Below, piece after piece: positions 1 to 10,414 of a stretch of DNA of 64,000 nt. The translations under genes were made by a program, and so were the position numbers. The notes beneath the pieces were generated by a model. That model had not been told where the DNA came from. It worked only from the letters and a program-made list of their open reading frames with translations, and did no database searches. Source of the DNA: Miscanthus floridulus (Eukaryota; Streptophyta; Magnoliopsida; Poales; Poaceae); assembly GCF_019320115.1 (NCBI RefSeq), contig NC_089589.1, forward strand, positions 23,193,273-23,257,272, in the 5' to 3' direction. Numbering within the stretch: the stretch's first letter is position 1; every line of letters starts with the position of its first letter.

Positions 1-217
1 TTGATGGCATGATCTAGCCTTTAGGAAGCAACTGTTTTAAATTGGCCATGTTGAGTGTTATGTGCTTGGTATTTGGTAACTCCACTTTTAGTGTGATATT
101 TGCTAGGAACTATGGTAGCATGGTCCACTCCATGGTTCCTATATAATTTTGGTTCTTTGTTGAATGTTGGCATTTTAAACAACTATTTTAACTTTTTAGA
201 CGAGAAAGTCTTTGTTA
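1..217. other. Left edge, nothing recognised
   Basis: This is moderately AT-rich noncoding sequence. I see no long reading frame, repeat or recognisable motif in it. It probably belongs to the interior of the CACTA element whose right end is at 5063, because no CACTA left end is visible further to the right. Confidence 0.4.
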
Positions 218-410
218 CAACAACAACAACAACAACAACAAAACCTTTAAGTCCCAAACAAGTTGGGCTAGGCTAGAGTTGAAACCTAGCAGAAGGAGGT
301 CTTTAGTTGGACATGTCCTGGCGTAGGATTCCACTACTTACCGGTGCCTCTAGAGGTATTCGTTGGACATGTCCAAACCATCTCAACCGGTGCTGGACAA
401 GGTTTTTCAT
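218..410 (-). repeat. Au-like SINE (3' part), inserted in minus orientation
   Basis: A (CAA)n tract at 218-242 is followed by a segment with the core AGTCCCAAACAAGTTGGG. On the reverse strand this reads as CCCAACTTGTTTGGGACT followed by a TTG-repeat tail. Plant Au SINEs are known to end in short TTG repeats preceded by a segment of this kind. The body reaches about 410, close to the roughly 180 bp expected for Au. I cannot see clear pol III box A and box B motifs, so it is either diverged or 5'-truncated. Confidence 0.5.
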
Positions 411-682
411 GCTAAAATCATGAAGAACAATTTAATTTGTTAGATGCTGCAAGTACCTCCTCTCACAATGTAGCTTGCTCCATGCCTCTTTATCTAGATA
501 ATATTTGTTCATTAGCTGTATATGAACTTAATATTCTGATACATTATGTTTGAATGACAACCTAATTTACTTAAATGTATAGGCAACCATGGCATGGTAT
601 GTAGTGCATGTTGGTCACGTGTCTAGGGATTTATCGAACCTAGGAAGATTGCTATGCTCAAGTCAATCGCTACCCTGGTAAT

Positions 683-1018
683 TTGCACAAAAAATACAAC
701 ACAGAAGCTGAAGCTTTGAGGGCCTACTATAGTCATCCTGCCTACCTTGCAAACTATGGGCAATCGGCCTACTATGGTCCAATGAATGCAAACCATGGCC
801 ATCCGCTGGCACTGGAGATTGAAGAGAAGCCACCCACCAGAGATGTGAAGATTAGGAGAATTGCTCCTTGGTCTTGGAAAGATGTCATGCTTTTATTTAT
901 GGCTATCATCATTGCTTTTCTTATTTGGAAGATGTCAATCAGGACGGTGAGAATGAGCAGCCATGGACCCCGTCTGGCCTACTCGAGCTGGGTCAAAATG
1001 ACCAAGATGGCCACGTAA
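683..1018 (+). other. Unrecognised open frame with one hydrophobic segment
   Basis: This 111-codon frame opens at a TTG, so the first usable ATG lies about 33 codons in. The N-terminal part is rich in Tyr, His and Asn. A hydrophobic run (VMLLFMAIIIAFLIW) that could span a membrane follows a basic stretch, and the C-terminus is basic. I do not recognise the family. It lies upstream of the transposase_24-like remnant in the same CACTA element. It may be a captured fragment, or an upstream exon of the element's gene read in the wrong frame. Evidence that it is a protein is weak. Confidence 0.2.
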
Positions 1019-1079
1019 CTTTGGTATCATGTGACTATGTAGCCACACATGCTAATCAATTGAGAGGGTCATAGCTTAC

Positions 1080-4000
1080 TTGGTGTCTCCAGCAGGAGCC
1101 TCCTGTCGGTTGAGGAGCCAGAGGGTTCGGGTAGCAGGAAGGCCAAATCCAAGCGACGCAGTGTCAAAGTTTTCTATTGGTAGGAATGCACACTGGCACA
1201 TCACTGAGTTTGATGAATTTGGGGATCCACTCTCACCGCCTATAGCTTTGACCAAATACAAGACTATCCTCAGGTTACTTGTAAGGGACTTCATCCCGAT
1301 TAGGTACAGGAAGTGGAATGGGAAAGATAATGACCCGTGGAGGGTTCCCAAAAGTGAGAAGGATTACATATGGGATATTAAGATCCCAGAGTATTTCACT
1401 TTCCCAACAGAGTATGACAAGGAGGTTAGTCAAGAAAAAAGCAAAAGAAATCATGGGGACATGCTTCAAGAATTTCAAGGGGACATTGTACAAGAATTTT
1501 GTCCTCCAAAATAAAGAGCCAGATTTCGATGGTGGATAGTTTAGCAAGCAGAAGGACTTCTGGCAGGATTTCAAGGAATATAGGTTATCCGAGGAGTACT
1601 TAGAACTGAGCAGGAAGAATAAGGAGAACTCGAAGAAAGCGACGAATCCTCATCATCTCGGCTCTCGTGGCTACGCTAAAAAGATGATAGAATTTGAAGC
1701 AGAACTTGAAAAGATGGATCACCTTACTGAGGAAGGCGTTTAGGTTGAGACCAGCCCATTGAGAGCCAAGATCGGTATTATACTGTATGGGGAGGAATGT
1801 ATGCCATGCCGAGGATGGGAGCTTTAGCTCCACAAATCCACCCATGAGCGAACTCATCTAGAGGATCTCCTAGGTAACTGAGGAGGTGAGACAAGGGACT
1901 CACACTTCTAATAGGGAGAAAGACGTGCTCACCCAAGCACTCAGAACTAAGGAGCACCCCGGTCGTACTAGAGGAACCGGTGTTATTCCTTGGAAACTAG
2001 CATTCCCCAAAGAATCTCACAGTTATCGGAAGCCGCTCGAGGGGTAGAGCGGATCAGGAGGCAGAGTGTTTGAGGTGACTAAAAGAGATGGAAGATAGAA
2101 TGGACGTATGGACTGAGGCAACTGTTGAAGCATGAGTCTAGCAAATTTTGCTATCCAAGGGGTCAGGAGTACCACAAAACCCTACTCCTACTGCCTTTAG
2201 CCCACATTTTAGGGGTCGTAGCAGCTGCGGATCGACCCCGCTCGATGAAGAAGATGCCAATGTGCCTCATCCAGTGGACGTCATCACTGAAACAAGTCAA
2301 TGTTAAGTTGTACATCCATTAGGAATGGACAAAGGACAAGGTGGCGCTCGACTAGGCCTAGCTATGGGAGACAGGACCATTAATGGCCGCCCAATTCAAT
2401 AGGGGTACGCTCGCGTCCCCATTCACATAATACTTGATAAGAAGTATAACAAGATACACATTGAGTACCCTGCGGTGGAAGATAGGCCGAAACTTGGTCA
2501 TAACAAGGGCTCTCAAGTGGCTTGGTGCAAGCGCTTCATTAAGCTTGACCACCAATTGTCCTCATGATGATGAGGACGACTCGGAGTCTTCGCCTACCTG
2601 CGAGGATCACTCACCATCTCCCAACAGAGGTCACTCCCCTCCTCATCCCTTGCCATCACCCCTGAGAAGACAGAGGTCTCCTTCTATTCCTCCTTGTTGG
2701 ACTCCATCTTCATCAGCCCCGAGAAAAGAGAAGACTCCTCCTCCTCCTCCATCTTCATCAGCCCCGGGAAAACAAAATTCTCATTGTCATCCTCCTCCTC
2801 CTCCACCTTAGCCCAAAACAAGATCAAAGGCATCCTCGCAGTCATAGAAAAGGTCCTTGGATTCGGTCACTAATGCTCCCAAAGTGGACCAACAAAAAAG
2901 AAAAAGGTTGTTCAGTGGCAGCGTTACAAACTTGATTGAAGAAAAAATTATAGCACACATCTTGAAGGAAGATTGTGTTAGTTTCTTCAGTCTCTATGCC
3001 TCACTGCCTCCGTGTTTATTGAAGTCTGGATTCAAAAGGCAAACACAGAATTAGTACGCTACAATAAGAGCCGATGAAATACACAATGAAGATTTAAGGA
3101 AGATACAGAAGTACGTCGAAGACAACCCCCAATTAACCATGGAAGAGGCCGCGAACATCTATTATGATGTATAAGGGACGGGAACACTGGCAATGAAGTA
3201 TGAAAGGGGCAATCTTTTGGTTCCCGATGATGAGTATAAAAATTTGACAACATATATGCGCCAGTTGTATGAATATTACATGGCTCAAGCAACAGAGACG
3301 GAGGACTTTGGTTTTGAGGTTATTATCCATTCGCCATATGTTTTTCATTATCCCGAAGAAGAGAAGTTCAATGTCGAGTGGGAGTGCTTGTTCCAGCTAT
3401 ACCAGAAATGCTCTCTCGATTCACAAATGTTGACGCTGTGGACTATGTAAGTACCCTACACTGCACTGATATTATAATTAACTACTCTCTCGAGACACAA
3501 ATTGTTAACTTTTGAGCAATTCCCATGATCTTATGTAGGTGTATAGCAAAATTTTGCATACTAAAAAGCAAATGGGATAACATAGGCTTCTTGGACCCCT
3601 TGCGAGTCAATGAGAAGACATGTTTAGGCCTCCATGGATGTGACGTGGAAGACTTGAAAGAGAGATTGATTGTTATTTTCGATGAATTCAAGATGAAGAA
3701 CAAAACCCACATACTTCTAGCCTACAACTGCGAGTGTGTGTTCTCGACTTTTAATTTTATGCTTCTTTTTTCGTTAAGATTATTCGATAATTAGGATTCT
3801 ATGATTGCAGCAACCATTTTCGTCTTCATATGTGTCAATCTTGCTAAAAATCTAATCGAGGTGTGGGACTCGAAGAAAAAATCATTTCATCATCTGGATG
3901 CACTAGTGGCAGTGCTGAATTAGTAAGCGATCCTAATAACATATTATTTTCTAGTCACACATACCGCTTTCTAATGTTTCTCTTTTTAATGTTGCACAGT

Positions 4001-4165
4001 GTCCGAAGAAGACATATTGGTGGGACGCAGGTCCCATTCAAGGTTGTCGAAATAGGAGGGAAGTACCTAAATCAGCCGGCGGGAAACGATGAATGCAGGT
4101 TTTATGTAATGTGGGCAATGCTTCGCTACATCGGCGGGAAATCGGAAGAAGCAGATAAGTTGGTG
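1080..4165 (+). pseudogene. CACTA ORF1 pseudogene: transposase_24-like region fused to Ulp1-like protease
   Basis: Three frames must be followed to read this gene. At 1190-1740 the text (ITEFDEFGDPLSPP, then WQDFKEYRLSEEY and NPHHLGSRGYAKKM) matches the style of plant transposase Ptta/En/Spm proteins. Stops lie at 1512 and 1540, and there is a frame change near 1437. At 2375-2550 a typical middle block (ARVPIHIILDKKYNKIHIEYP) appears, followed by a proline/serine-rich linker (2560-2810). At 3193-3450 comes the block before the protease domain. At 3540-4160 the Ulp1-type C48 protease signature follows (WDNIGFLDPLRVNE, THILLAYNC, IEVWDSKKKSFHHLD, NDECRFYVMWAML), split by likely introns. The Asp (VWDS) and Cys (DEC) of the usual His-Asp-Cys triad are present. 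The His region is out of frame, and the Gly after Cys is Arg. In live relatives this protein accompanies the transposase, but its exact role is not established. Confidence 0.65.
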
Positions 4166-4627
4166 TGTATAATTCCCATTTCATTTATGTTTGTTAATAA
4201 TTCAACAAAATGATTTACTGATTCCTCTTTGGATATCATCTTTTTTGAACGACAGCGCAAGAAATATAACCACGAAAGGCTGTTAGACTTGGAGATCATC
4301 GCACTACAATCGGAGCTGGTAAAATTCATCTTAGCCGAGGTATTGGAAATCCATTGCACAATCCGTGAAGTTCAAGGACTAGTATGGCCCAGAGCGGCTC
4401 GCTAGATTATTGTAAGAAGTCTGAGAAGCATGCTTCATCTTATCGAATAATTTCTTTTTTTATTTTGAGGGATCGAGATCTTGATAAGAACATTTGAACT
4501 ATAACCATAACACTTGTAATGTTTAATATTGATGGACCTGTCGTCTACGTAGCGTATATAAAGCGAAACCCGATTCCATGAAAAAATGTAAATTAAAATA
4601 AATTATAAAACAATAAAATGCGAACGT

Positions 4628-5063
4628 GTCATCACTGCCGGTTAGCAACAAACCGATAGTGTTGTCATAACCATCACTGCCGGTTAGCAACAAACCGACA
4701 GTGTTGGTTTGCTCAACACTACCGGCTTAAGACATGAACCGACAGTAATGGTTACGACAACACTGCCGGTTTGAGCCATAAACCGACATTGTAGGCTTGC
4801 TCAACACTGCTGGCTTGAGCCAAGAACCGACACTCTTGATGCAACCATCACTGTCAGTTGGGACTACAAACCGGCAGTGTTGTTCAACTGGACACTGCCG
4901 GGTGGAGCTAGGAACCGACACTGTTCCTTTAGATCAATGTCGGTTTTTAAGAACCGGTAGTGATGTCAACCCCCTATCACTGCCGGTATGCCACTGTCGG
5001 TTCAAAATCTGGCAGTGAAGGGGGTATTTGAACCGACAGTGATGTCCAGATCTCGGGGTAGTG
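4628..5063. repeat. CACTA right subterminal repeat array
   Basis: There are more than ten copies, in both orientations, of an 11-15 bp motif around CACTGCCGGTTTG or AACCGACAGTGT, spaced 20-40 bp apart up to the terminus at 5063. In En/Spm the subterminal motifs bind the TNPA-type protein and pair the ends; that role is inferred here by analogy. Confidence 0.7.
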
Positions 5064-5264
5064 ATGCATAAGCTGGCTCAGCCCACTTCTCTTCTCCCAA
5101 CTCTCCTCTTTACCCGGCCTCAATATAAAGCCCACTTATAGACACTTCACTGTATTTACTCCTACTCAGTTCATCACCTAGGGTTCCATGAACCATCCCG
5201 TGCAACTCGGCAAGTGCATTGAGTGTGCAGCGTGGAGTCAAACAAGAAGCAAAGGTAAGGCTCA
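5064..5264 (+). promoter_or_regulatory. Promoter-like segment with TATA box and possible first exon before the array
   Basis: TATAAAG lies at 5124-5130, about 20 bp downstream of a short pyrimidine-rich tract. It is followed by GC-balanced sequence without long frames and then by a good splice donor context (AAAG followed by GTAAGG at 5251-5260), only ten bases before the first array unit. This is the arrangement expected of a TATA promoter, a first exon of about 100 nt, and an intron that would run through the repeats. No downstream exon could be identified, so transcription is an inference. Confidence 0.35.
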
Positions 5265-6097
5265 ACCAAGGAAGTCAAACCAAAAGAGACATTATGCTAC
5301 TTTGCTACTTCATCTCTAATAATGTACTCCCAACTTTCTTAAAGAGCCCAAGCATGTCAAGTTTGATTTAAATTATAAAGAGGATTATAAAGATTTATGA
5401 CACTAAATAGGTATACTTGATGAAGGATCTAGTGATACTTATTTGGTATCATAAATATTATTATTTTATCATATGAATTTAGACAAACTTAAGATACTTT
5501 AATTCTACAAGAAAATTAGAATGACATAATTTAAATTTAGAAGGGAGGGGTATCAACTTGCATGTTTGTATCACCGCGCATGCACGCCCGAGTGTGACAG
5601 TCGAGAACGTCCTTTGTAAAGGAAGGTGGAACGTCAAGTCTCCCATGGCTGCTTAATCTACGGCTTACTCGGGTGGTGGCTGCCAATTAATGGCAGAGGG
5701 GACCTAGTGGTGATAGCATAGACACGTGGGCCAAGATGAACAGTACTATATCCTTATTTACTCAGTCCAAGGAAATTGACTTTTGGATGGTAGCAGCGAT
5801 GTGTGGCTGGGTGCATGCCAAAGTTGATGTGTTACTGTTGCAAGATGGAACGAAATTAACAATTTGATCGCCCATCCCTAGACGCACCGTGTAGATGCCA
5901 TGCATGGTGCTCAACGCTCTAAACCTCGGTCCACGGGTGCCTGCCTCGAGTGGCTTGGAAGCTTCACGTGTGACTGCATCGGGTGCAGGTACCATGCCAG
6001 TGAACTAATTGAGGACATCGGGTTGCTTTAACAAATGAACATTAGGTGCCAAGTGTATTAGAGCGACTCCAGCATGGCCATCCAAATCAGGGCCTCT
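5265..6097. repeat. Module A of the array (unit 1 copy)
   Basis: The first 300 bp are AT-rich and the remainder is of balanced composition. It contains ACACGTGG (a G-box core, CACGTG) near 5722 and a TATCCTTATTT stretch near 5749. Its last 40 bp (from GAGCGACTCCAGCATGG) correspond to the left end of the PIF-like element found intact to the right of the array. Nine copies occur in the window and none elsewhere in it. No coding frame is convincing. Confidence 0.7.
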
Positions 6098-7846
6098 CAC
6101 TACTACAGAATCGATTTTTAGGGGTGATTCGTAAAAATGCAAGGAAATGCAAGGTAACGGCTGATACTTGGAAAACGGGAGCTTGAAATCATACCTCAGG
6201 GACGTGGTCACTAGTCGCCATTGTAGCCAAAATAGGTCCGAATCTAAAGAAGGTTGCTTGAATAACAACTTGATAGAACAAATGATTTGATAGGGTTGAG
6301 GCCTTGGTGATGGCAGCGTCGGCTGTTACGATTTGCTCGAAGAAGAAGGGGAAAGAAGATGGGCCGAATGAATCAGAGATGATACTGTTGGGGTACTATA
6401 TAAAATTCGGACCGAGAATATCAAGAGTCACGCATTTATCTCGGAATGAACAGTTGCGACATGGTGAACAGGTAAAAAGGAATTTTGGAATAAAACAATT
6501 TTTATCCCAAAATTAGGGGGCATGTGTTTACACTAAAATTTGGGAAGAAGAACGCAGGACTCGAAGCTTTCAAGATTGTGTAATCAAGGAATCGATTGCA
6601 TAAGGATCGATATCAGCTGATTCAGATGCGGCACTAGAATCGGCTCTCTTTAGATGACGTCAGCAGATAACAACAATGAGCTATGGTTGGCGTCGGGAAA
6701 GACATGTCGGACTCTACAAAAAGGGAAAGATTAGGGTCAAAGTTATCTTAAATTAGGAATGCTTTTCTCTTATGCCAAAGATTGTAATGGGTCGTGCTTG
6801 AGTAGGATTCATGCTTAGGTTTCGGGTATAAATTTTGAACCTCGCTATTGTAAAGGACATCCAATCAATCAATACAAATTACTTTTTCGGTTTTATGCCA
6901 ACCCTTAGGAGTAGGAGTAGTGTAGATCTCGGCGAGTTCTCCAACAAGCAGGGCTGCATCGGTGCGGCCGACGTCCGGCTTGTCTGTGAGTAACGTCATG
7001 GCTTATGCTTTGGTTTGTAAGGCTACATCGGTTAAGTTCGACCTCCACTGCGAGCTCTAGCATAAGCTAGTTATCGATCTTTATCTAGTTCAAGTACAGC
7101 TGCATCGGTTAAGTTTGAACTCCACTGCTCGAATTAGATTAAGGTCAAGTTATCGGCTCTACCTAAGGGTGGCATCATTCGGGTAGATTCATTAAGTTAC
7201 TGATTTTGCTGATGTTCTTATTGTCATTAGTTTCAGCAACATCAACCTGCCCGATCAAGATCGAACTAGATCGGCCTCACATCCTTTTAGCCCATCGTTT
7301 ATTTTGCCACATTGCGATGATTCTTCCTTAAAACGACGGATTATGTTTCATCGGCTGTCCTACTTCGATCTTGATCGTGCATAGTACGCACTTAAGGTAT
7401 GTCTGATCTTGAGGAGGTTTACTGGCTAGTTAAATCTGGCCTATAGATCGCTATTATGGCTGTAGCGATCCGATCGATCCCCACTGATAGCACTCTAGAT
7501 CGGAGGATGCTAGTTGGTAGACTTGCTTTCGACCAAGCGTGACCTTGGCTGTTGGCTATGCCTGCATCGGCTAAATAGCCGATCGCTTGCACTTTAACGC
7601 TCATAGTATGTTTTCATGATCCTGTTAAGTATGAATAGATCTGTTTTCTTTAAAGGTTTAATCTGTTATCTTTATTATGGCTGCTATTGATCCGATCGAA
7701 CCCCACTGTTAAAGATAATAGGTTAGATTTGAGGAGTTTATATGTCTGCTCATATTGAATAGTCGATTGTTCACATGCTATGATCCTTTTTCTATTTGAA
7801 TCAGCTCTTTTGGCCGATTCATTTGTGCTTTCACACATATAAAGAG
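6098..7846. repeat. Module B of the array (unit 1 copy): CACTA-like end joined to LTR-like sequence
   Basis: The module opens with CACTACTACAGAATCG, the form of a CACTA terminus, but no matching inverse terminus closes it. A segment from 6386 (TGTTGGGGTAC) to 7837 (CTTTCACACA) then has TG and CA ends, a TATAAA at 6827-6832 and a spaced run of ATCGGC/GATCG motifs. This suggests a gypsy-type LTR of about 1.45 kb. No primer-binding site, gag or pol sequence is present, and no clean 5-bp duplication flanks it. The module therefore looks like a truncated CACTA end with a solo or partial LTR. Confidence 0.45.
6386..7837 (+). mobile_element. Putative solo LTR within module B (repeated in each unit)
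   Basis: The segment begins TGTTGGGG and ends CACACA. It contains a TATA motif, then a downstream stretch ATCCAATCAATCAATAC of the kind seen near the R/polyadenylation region of grass LTRs. A purine-rich run (AAGGGGAAAGAAG) lies about 40 bp upstream and could be a polypurine-tract remnant. No internal retrotransposon domain is found. The ends are my best reading and could be wrong by tens of bases. Confidence 0.4.
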
Positions 7847-10414
7847 ACCAAGGAAGTCAAACCAAAAGAGACATTATGCTACTTTGCTACTTCATCTCTA
7901 ATAATGTACTCCCAACTTTCTTAAAGAGCCCAAGCATGTCAAGTTTGATTTAAATTATAAAGAGGATTATAAAGATTTATGACACTAAATAGGTATACTT
8001 GATGAAGGATCTAGTGATACTTATTTGGTATCATAAATATTATTATTTTATCATATGAATTTAGACAAACTTAAGATACTTTAATTCTACAAGAAAATTA
8101 GAATGACATAATTTAAATTTAGAAGGGAGGGGTATCAACTTGCATGTTTGTATCACCGCGCATGCACGCCCGAGTGTGACAGTCGAGAACGTCTTTGTAA
8201 AGGAAGGTGGAACGTCAAGTCTCCCATGGCTGCTTAATCTACGGCTTACTCGGGTGGTGGCTGCCAATTAATGGCAGAGGGGACCTAGTGGTGATAGCAT
8301 AGACACGTGGGCCAAGATGAACAGTACTATATCCTTATTTACTCAGTCCAAGGAAATTGACTTTTGGATGGTAGCAGCGATGTGTGGCTGGGTGCATGCC
8401 AAAGTTGATGTGTTACTGTTGCAAGATGGAACGAAATTAACAATTTGATCGCCCATCCCTAGACGCACCGTGTAGATGCCATGCATGGTGCTCAACGCTC
8501 TAAACCTCGGTCCACGGGTGCCTGCCTCGAGTGGCTTGGAAGCTTCACGTGTGACTGCATCGGGTGCAGGTACCATGCCAGTGAACTAATTGAGGACATC
8601 GGGTTGCTTTAACAAATGAACATTAGGTGCCAAGTGTATTAGAGCGACTCCAGCATGGCCATCCAAATCAGGGCCTCTCACTACTACAGAATCGATTTTT
8701 AGGGGTGATTCATAAAAATGCAAGGAAATGCAAGGTAACGGCTGATACTTGGAAAACGGGAGCTTGAAATCATACCTCAGGGACGTGGTCACTAGTCGCC
8801 ATTGTAGCCAAAATAGGTCCGAATCTAAAGAAGGTTGCTTGAATAACAACTTGATAGAACAAATGATTTGATAGGGTTGAGGCCTTGGTGATGGCAGCGT
8901 CGGCTGTTACGATTTGCTCGAAGAAGATGGGCCGAATGAATCAGAGATGATACTGTTGGGGTACTATATAAAATTCGGACCGAGAATATCAAGAGTCACG
9001 CATTTATCTCGGAATGAACAGTTGCGACATGGTGAACAGGTAAAAAGGAATTTTGGAATAAAACCATTTTTATCCCAAAATTAGGGGGCATGTGTTTACA
9101 CTAAAATTTGGGAAGAAGAACGCAGGACTCGAAGCTTTCAAGATTGTGTAATCAAGGAATCGATTGCATAAGGATCGATATCAGCTGATTCAGATGCGGC
9201 ACTAGAATCGGCTCTCTTTAGATGACGTCAGCAGATAACAACAATGAGCTATGGTTGGCGTCGGGAAAGACATGTCGGACTCTACAAAAAGGGAAAGATT
9301 AGGGTCAAAGTTATCTTAAATTAGGAATGCTTTTCTCTTATGCCAAAGATTGTAATGGGTCGTGCTTGAGTAGGATTCATGCTTAGGTTTCGGGTATAAA
9401 TTTTGAACCTCGCTATTGTAAAGGACATCCAATCAATCAATACAAATTACTTTTTCGGTTTTATGCCAACCCTTAGGAGTAGGAGTAGTGTAGATCTCGG
9501 CGAGTTCTCCAACAAGCAGGGCTGCATCGGTGCGGCCGACGTCCGGCTTGTCTGTGAGTAACGTCATGGCTTATGCTTTGGTTTGTAAGGCTACATCGGT
9601 TAAGTTCGACCTCCACTGCGAGCTCTAGCATAAGCTAGTTATTGATCTTTATCTAGTTCAAGTACGGCTGCATCGGTTAAGTTTGAACTCCACTGCTCGA
9701 ATTAGATTAAGGTCAAGTTATCGGCTCTACCTAAGGGTGGCATCATTCGGGTAGATTCATTAAGTTACTGATTTTGCTGATGTTCTTATTGTCATTAGTT
9801 TCAGCAACATCAACCTGCCCGATCAAGATCGAACTAGATCGGCCTCACATCCTTTTAGCCCATCGTTTATTTTGCCACATTGCGATGATTCTTCCTTAAA
9901 ACGACGGATTATGTTTCATCGGCTGTCCTACTTCGATCTTGATCGTGCATAGTACGCACTTAAGGTATGTCTGATCTTGAGGAGGTTTACTGGCTAGTTA
10001 AATCTGGCCTATAGATCGCTATTATGGCTGTAGCGATCCGATCGATCCCCACTGATAGCACTCTAGATCGGAGGATGCTAGTTGGTAGACTTGCTTTCGA
10101 CCAAGCGTGACCTTGGCTGTTGGCTATGCCTGCATCGGCTAAATAGCCGATCGCTTGCACTTTAACGCTCATAGTATGTTTTCATGATCCTGTTAAGTAT
10201 GAATAGATCTGTTTTCTTTAAAGGTTTAATCTGTTATCTTTATTATGGCTGCTATTGATCCGATCGAACCCCACTGTTAAAGATAATAGGTTAGATTTGA
10301 GGAGTTTATATGTCTGCTCATATTGAATAGTCGATTGTTCACATGCTATGATCCTTTTTCTATTTGAATCAGCTCTTTTGGCCGATTCATTTGTGCTTTC
10401 ACACATATAAAGAG
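7847..10414. repeat. Array unit 2 (2568 bp)
   Basis: This is a full A-B unit of the inner class, with the short AAGAAGATGGGCC variant (13 bp shorter than unit 1), TTCATAAAA and AAAACCATTTTT. By eye it matches units 5 and 7 apart from isolated substitutions. Confidence 0.95.

Larger units (their letters stand above)
1..5063 (+). mobile_element. Decayed CACTA (En/Spm) element, left end outside the window
   Basis: The right terminus reads CTCGGGGTAGTG and ends at 5063; its reverse complement starts CACTACCCCGAG, the expected CACTA terminal form. It is preceded by about 430 bp of short subterminal repeats built on CACTGCCGGTT and its complement, and followed by ATG as the presumed 3-bp target-site duplication. 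The interior carries a broken reading frame of the En/Spm ORF1 type, with a transposase_24-like part and then a Ulp1-like protease part. The matching left terminus is not in the window. The element is not functional, because its frame contains many stops and frameshifts. Confidence 0.75.
5265..7846. repeat. Array unit 1 (2582 bp)
   Basis: Module A is 5265-6097 and module B 6098-7846. This unit carries the longer purine-rich variant AAGAAGAAGGGGAAAGAAG near 6340, TTCGTAAAA near 6130 and AAAACAATTTTT near 6493. It also has one extra C near 5611 that the inner units lack. It shares the three B variants with unit 8. Confidence 0.95.
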
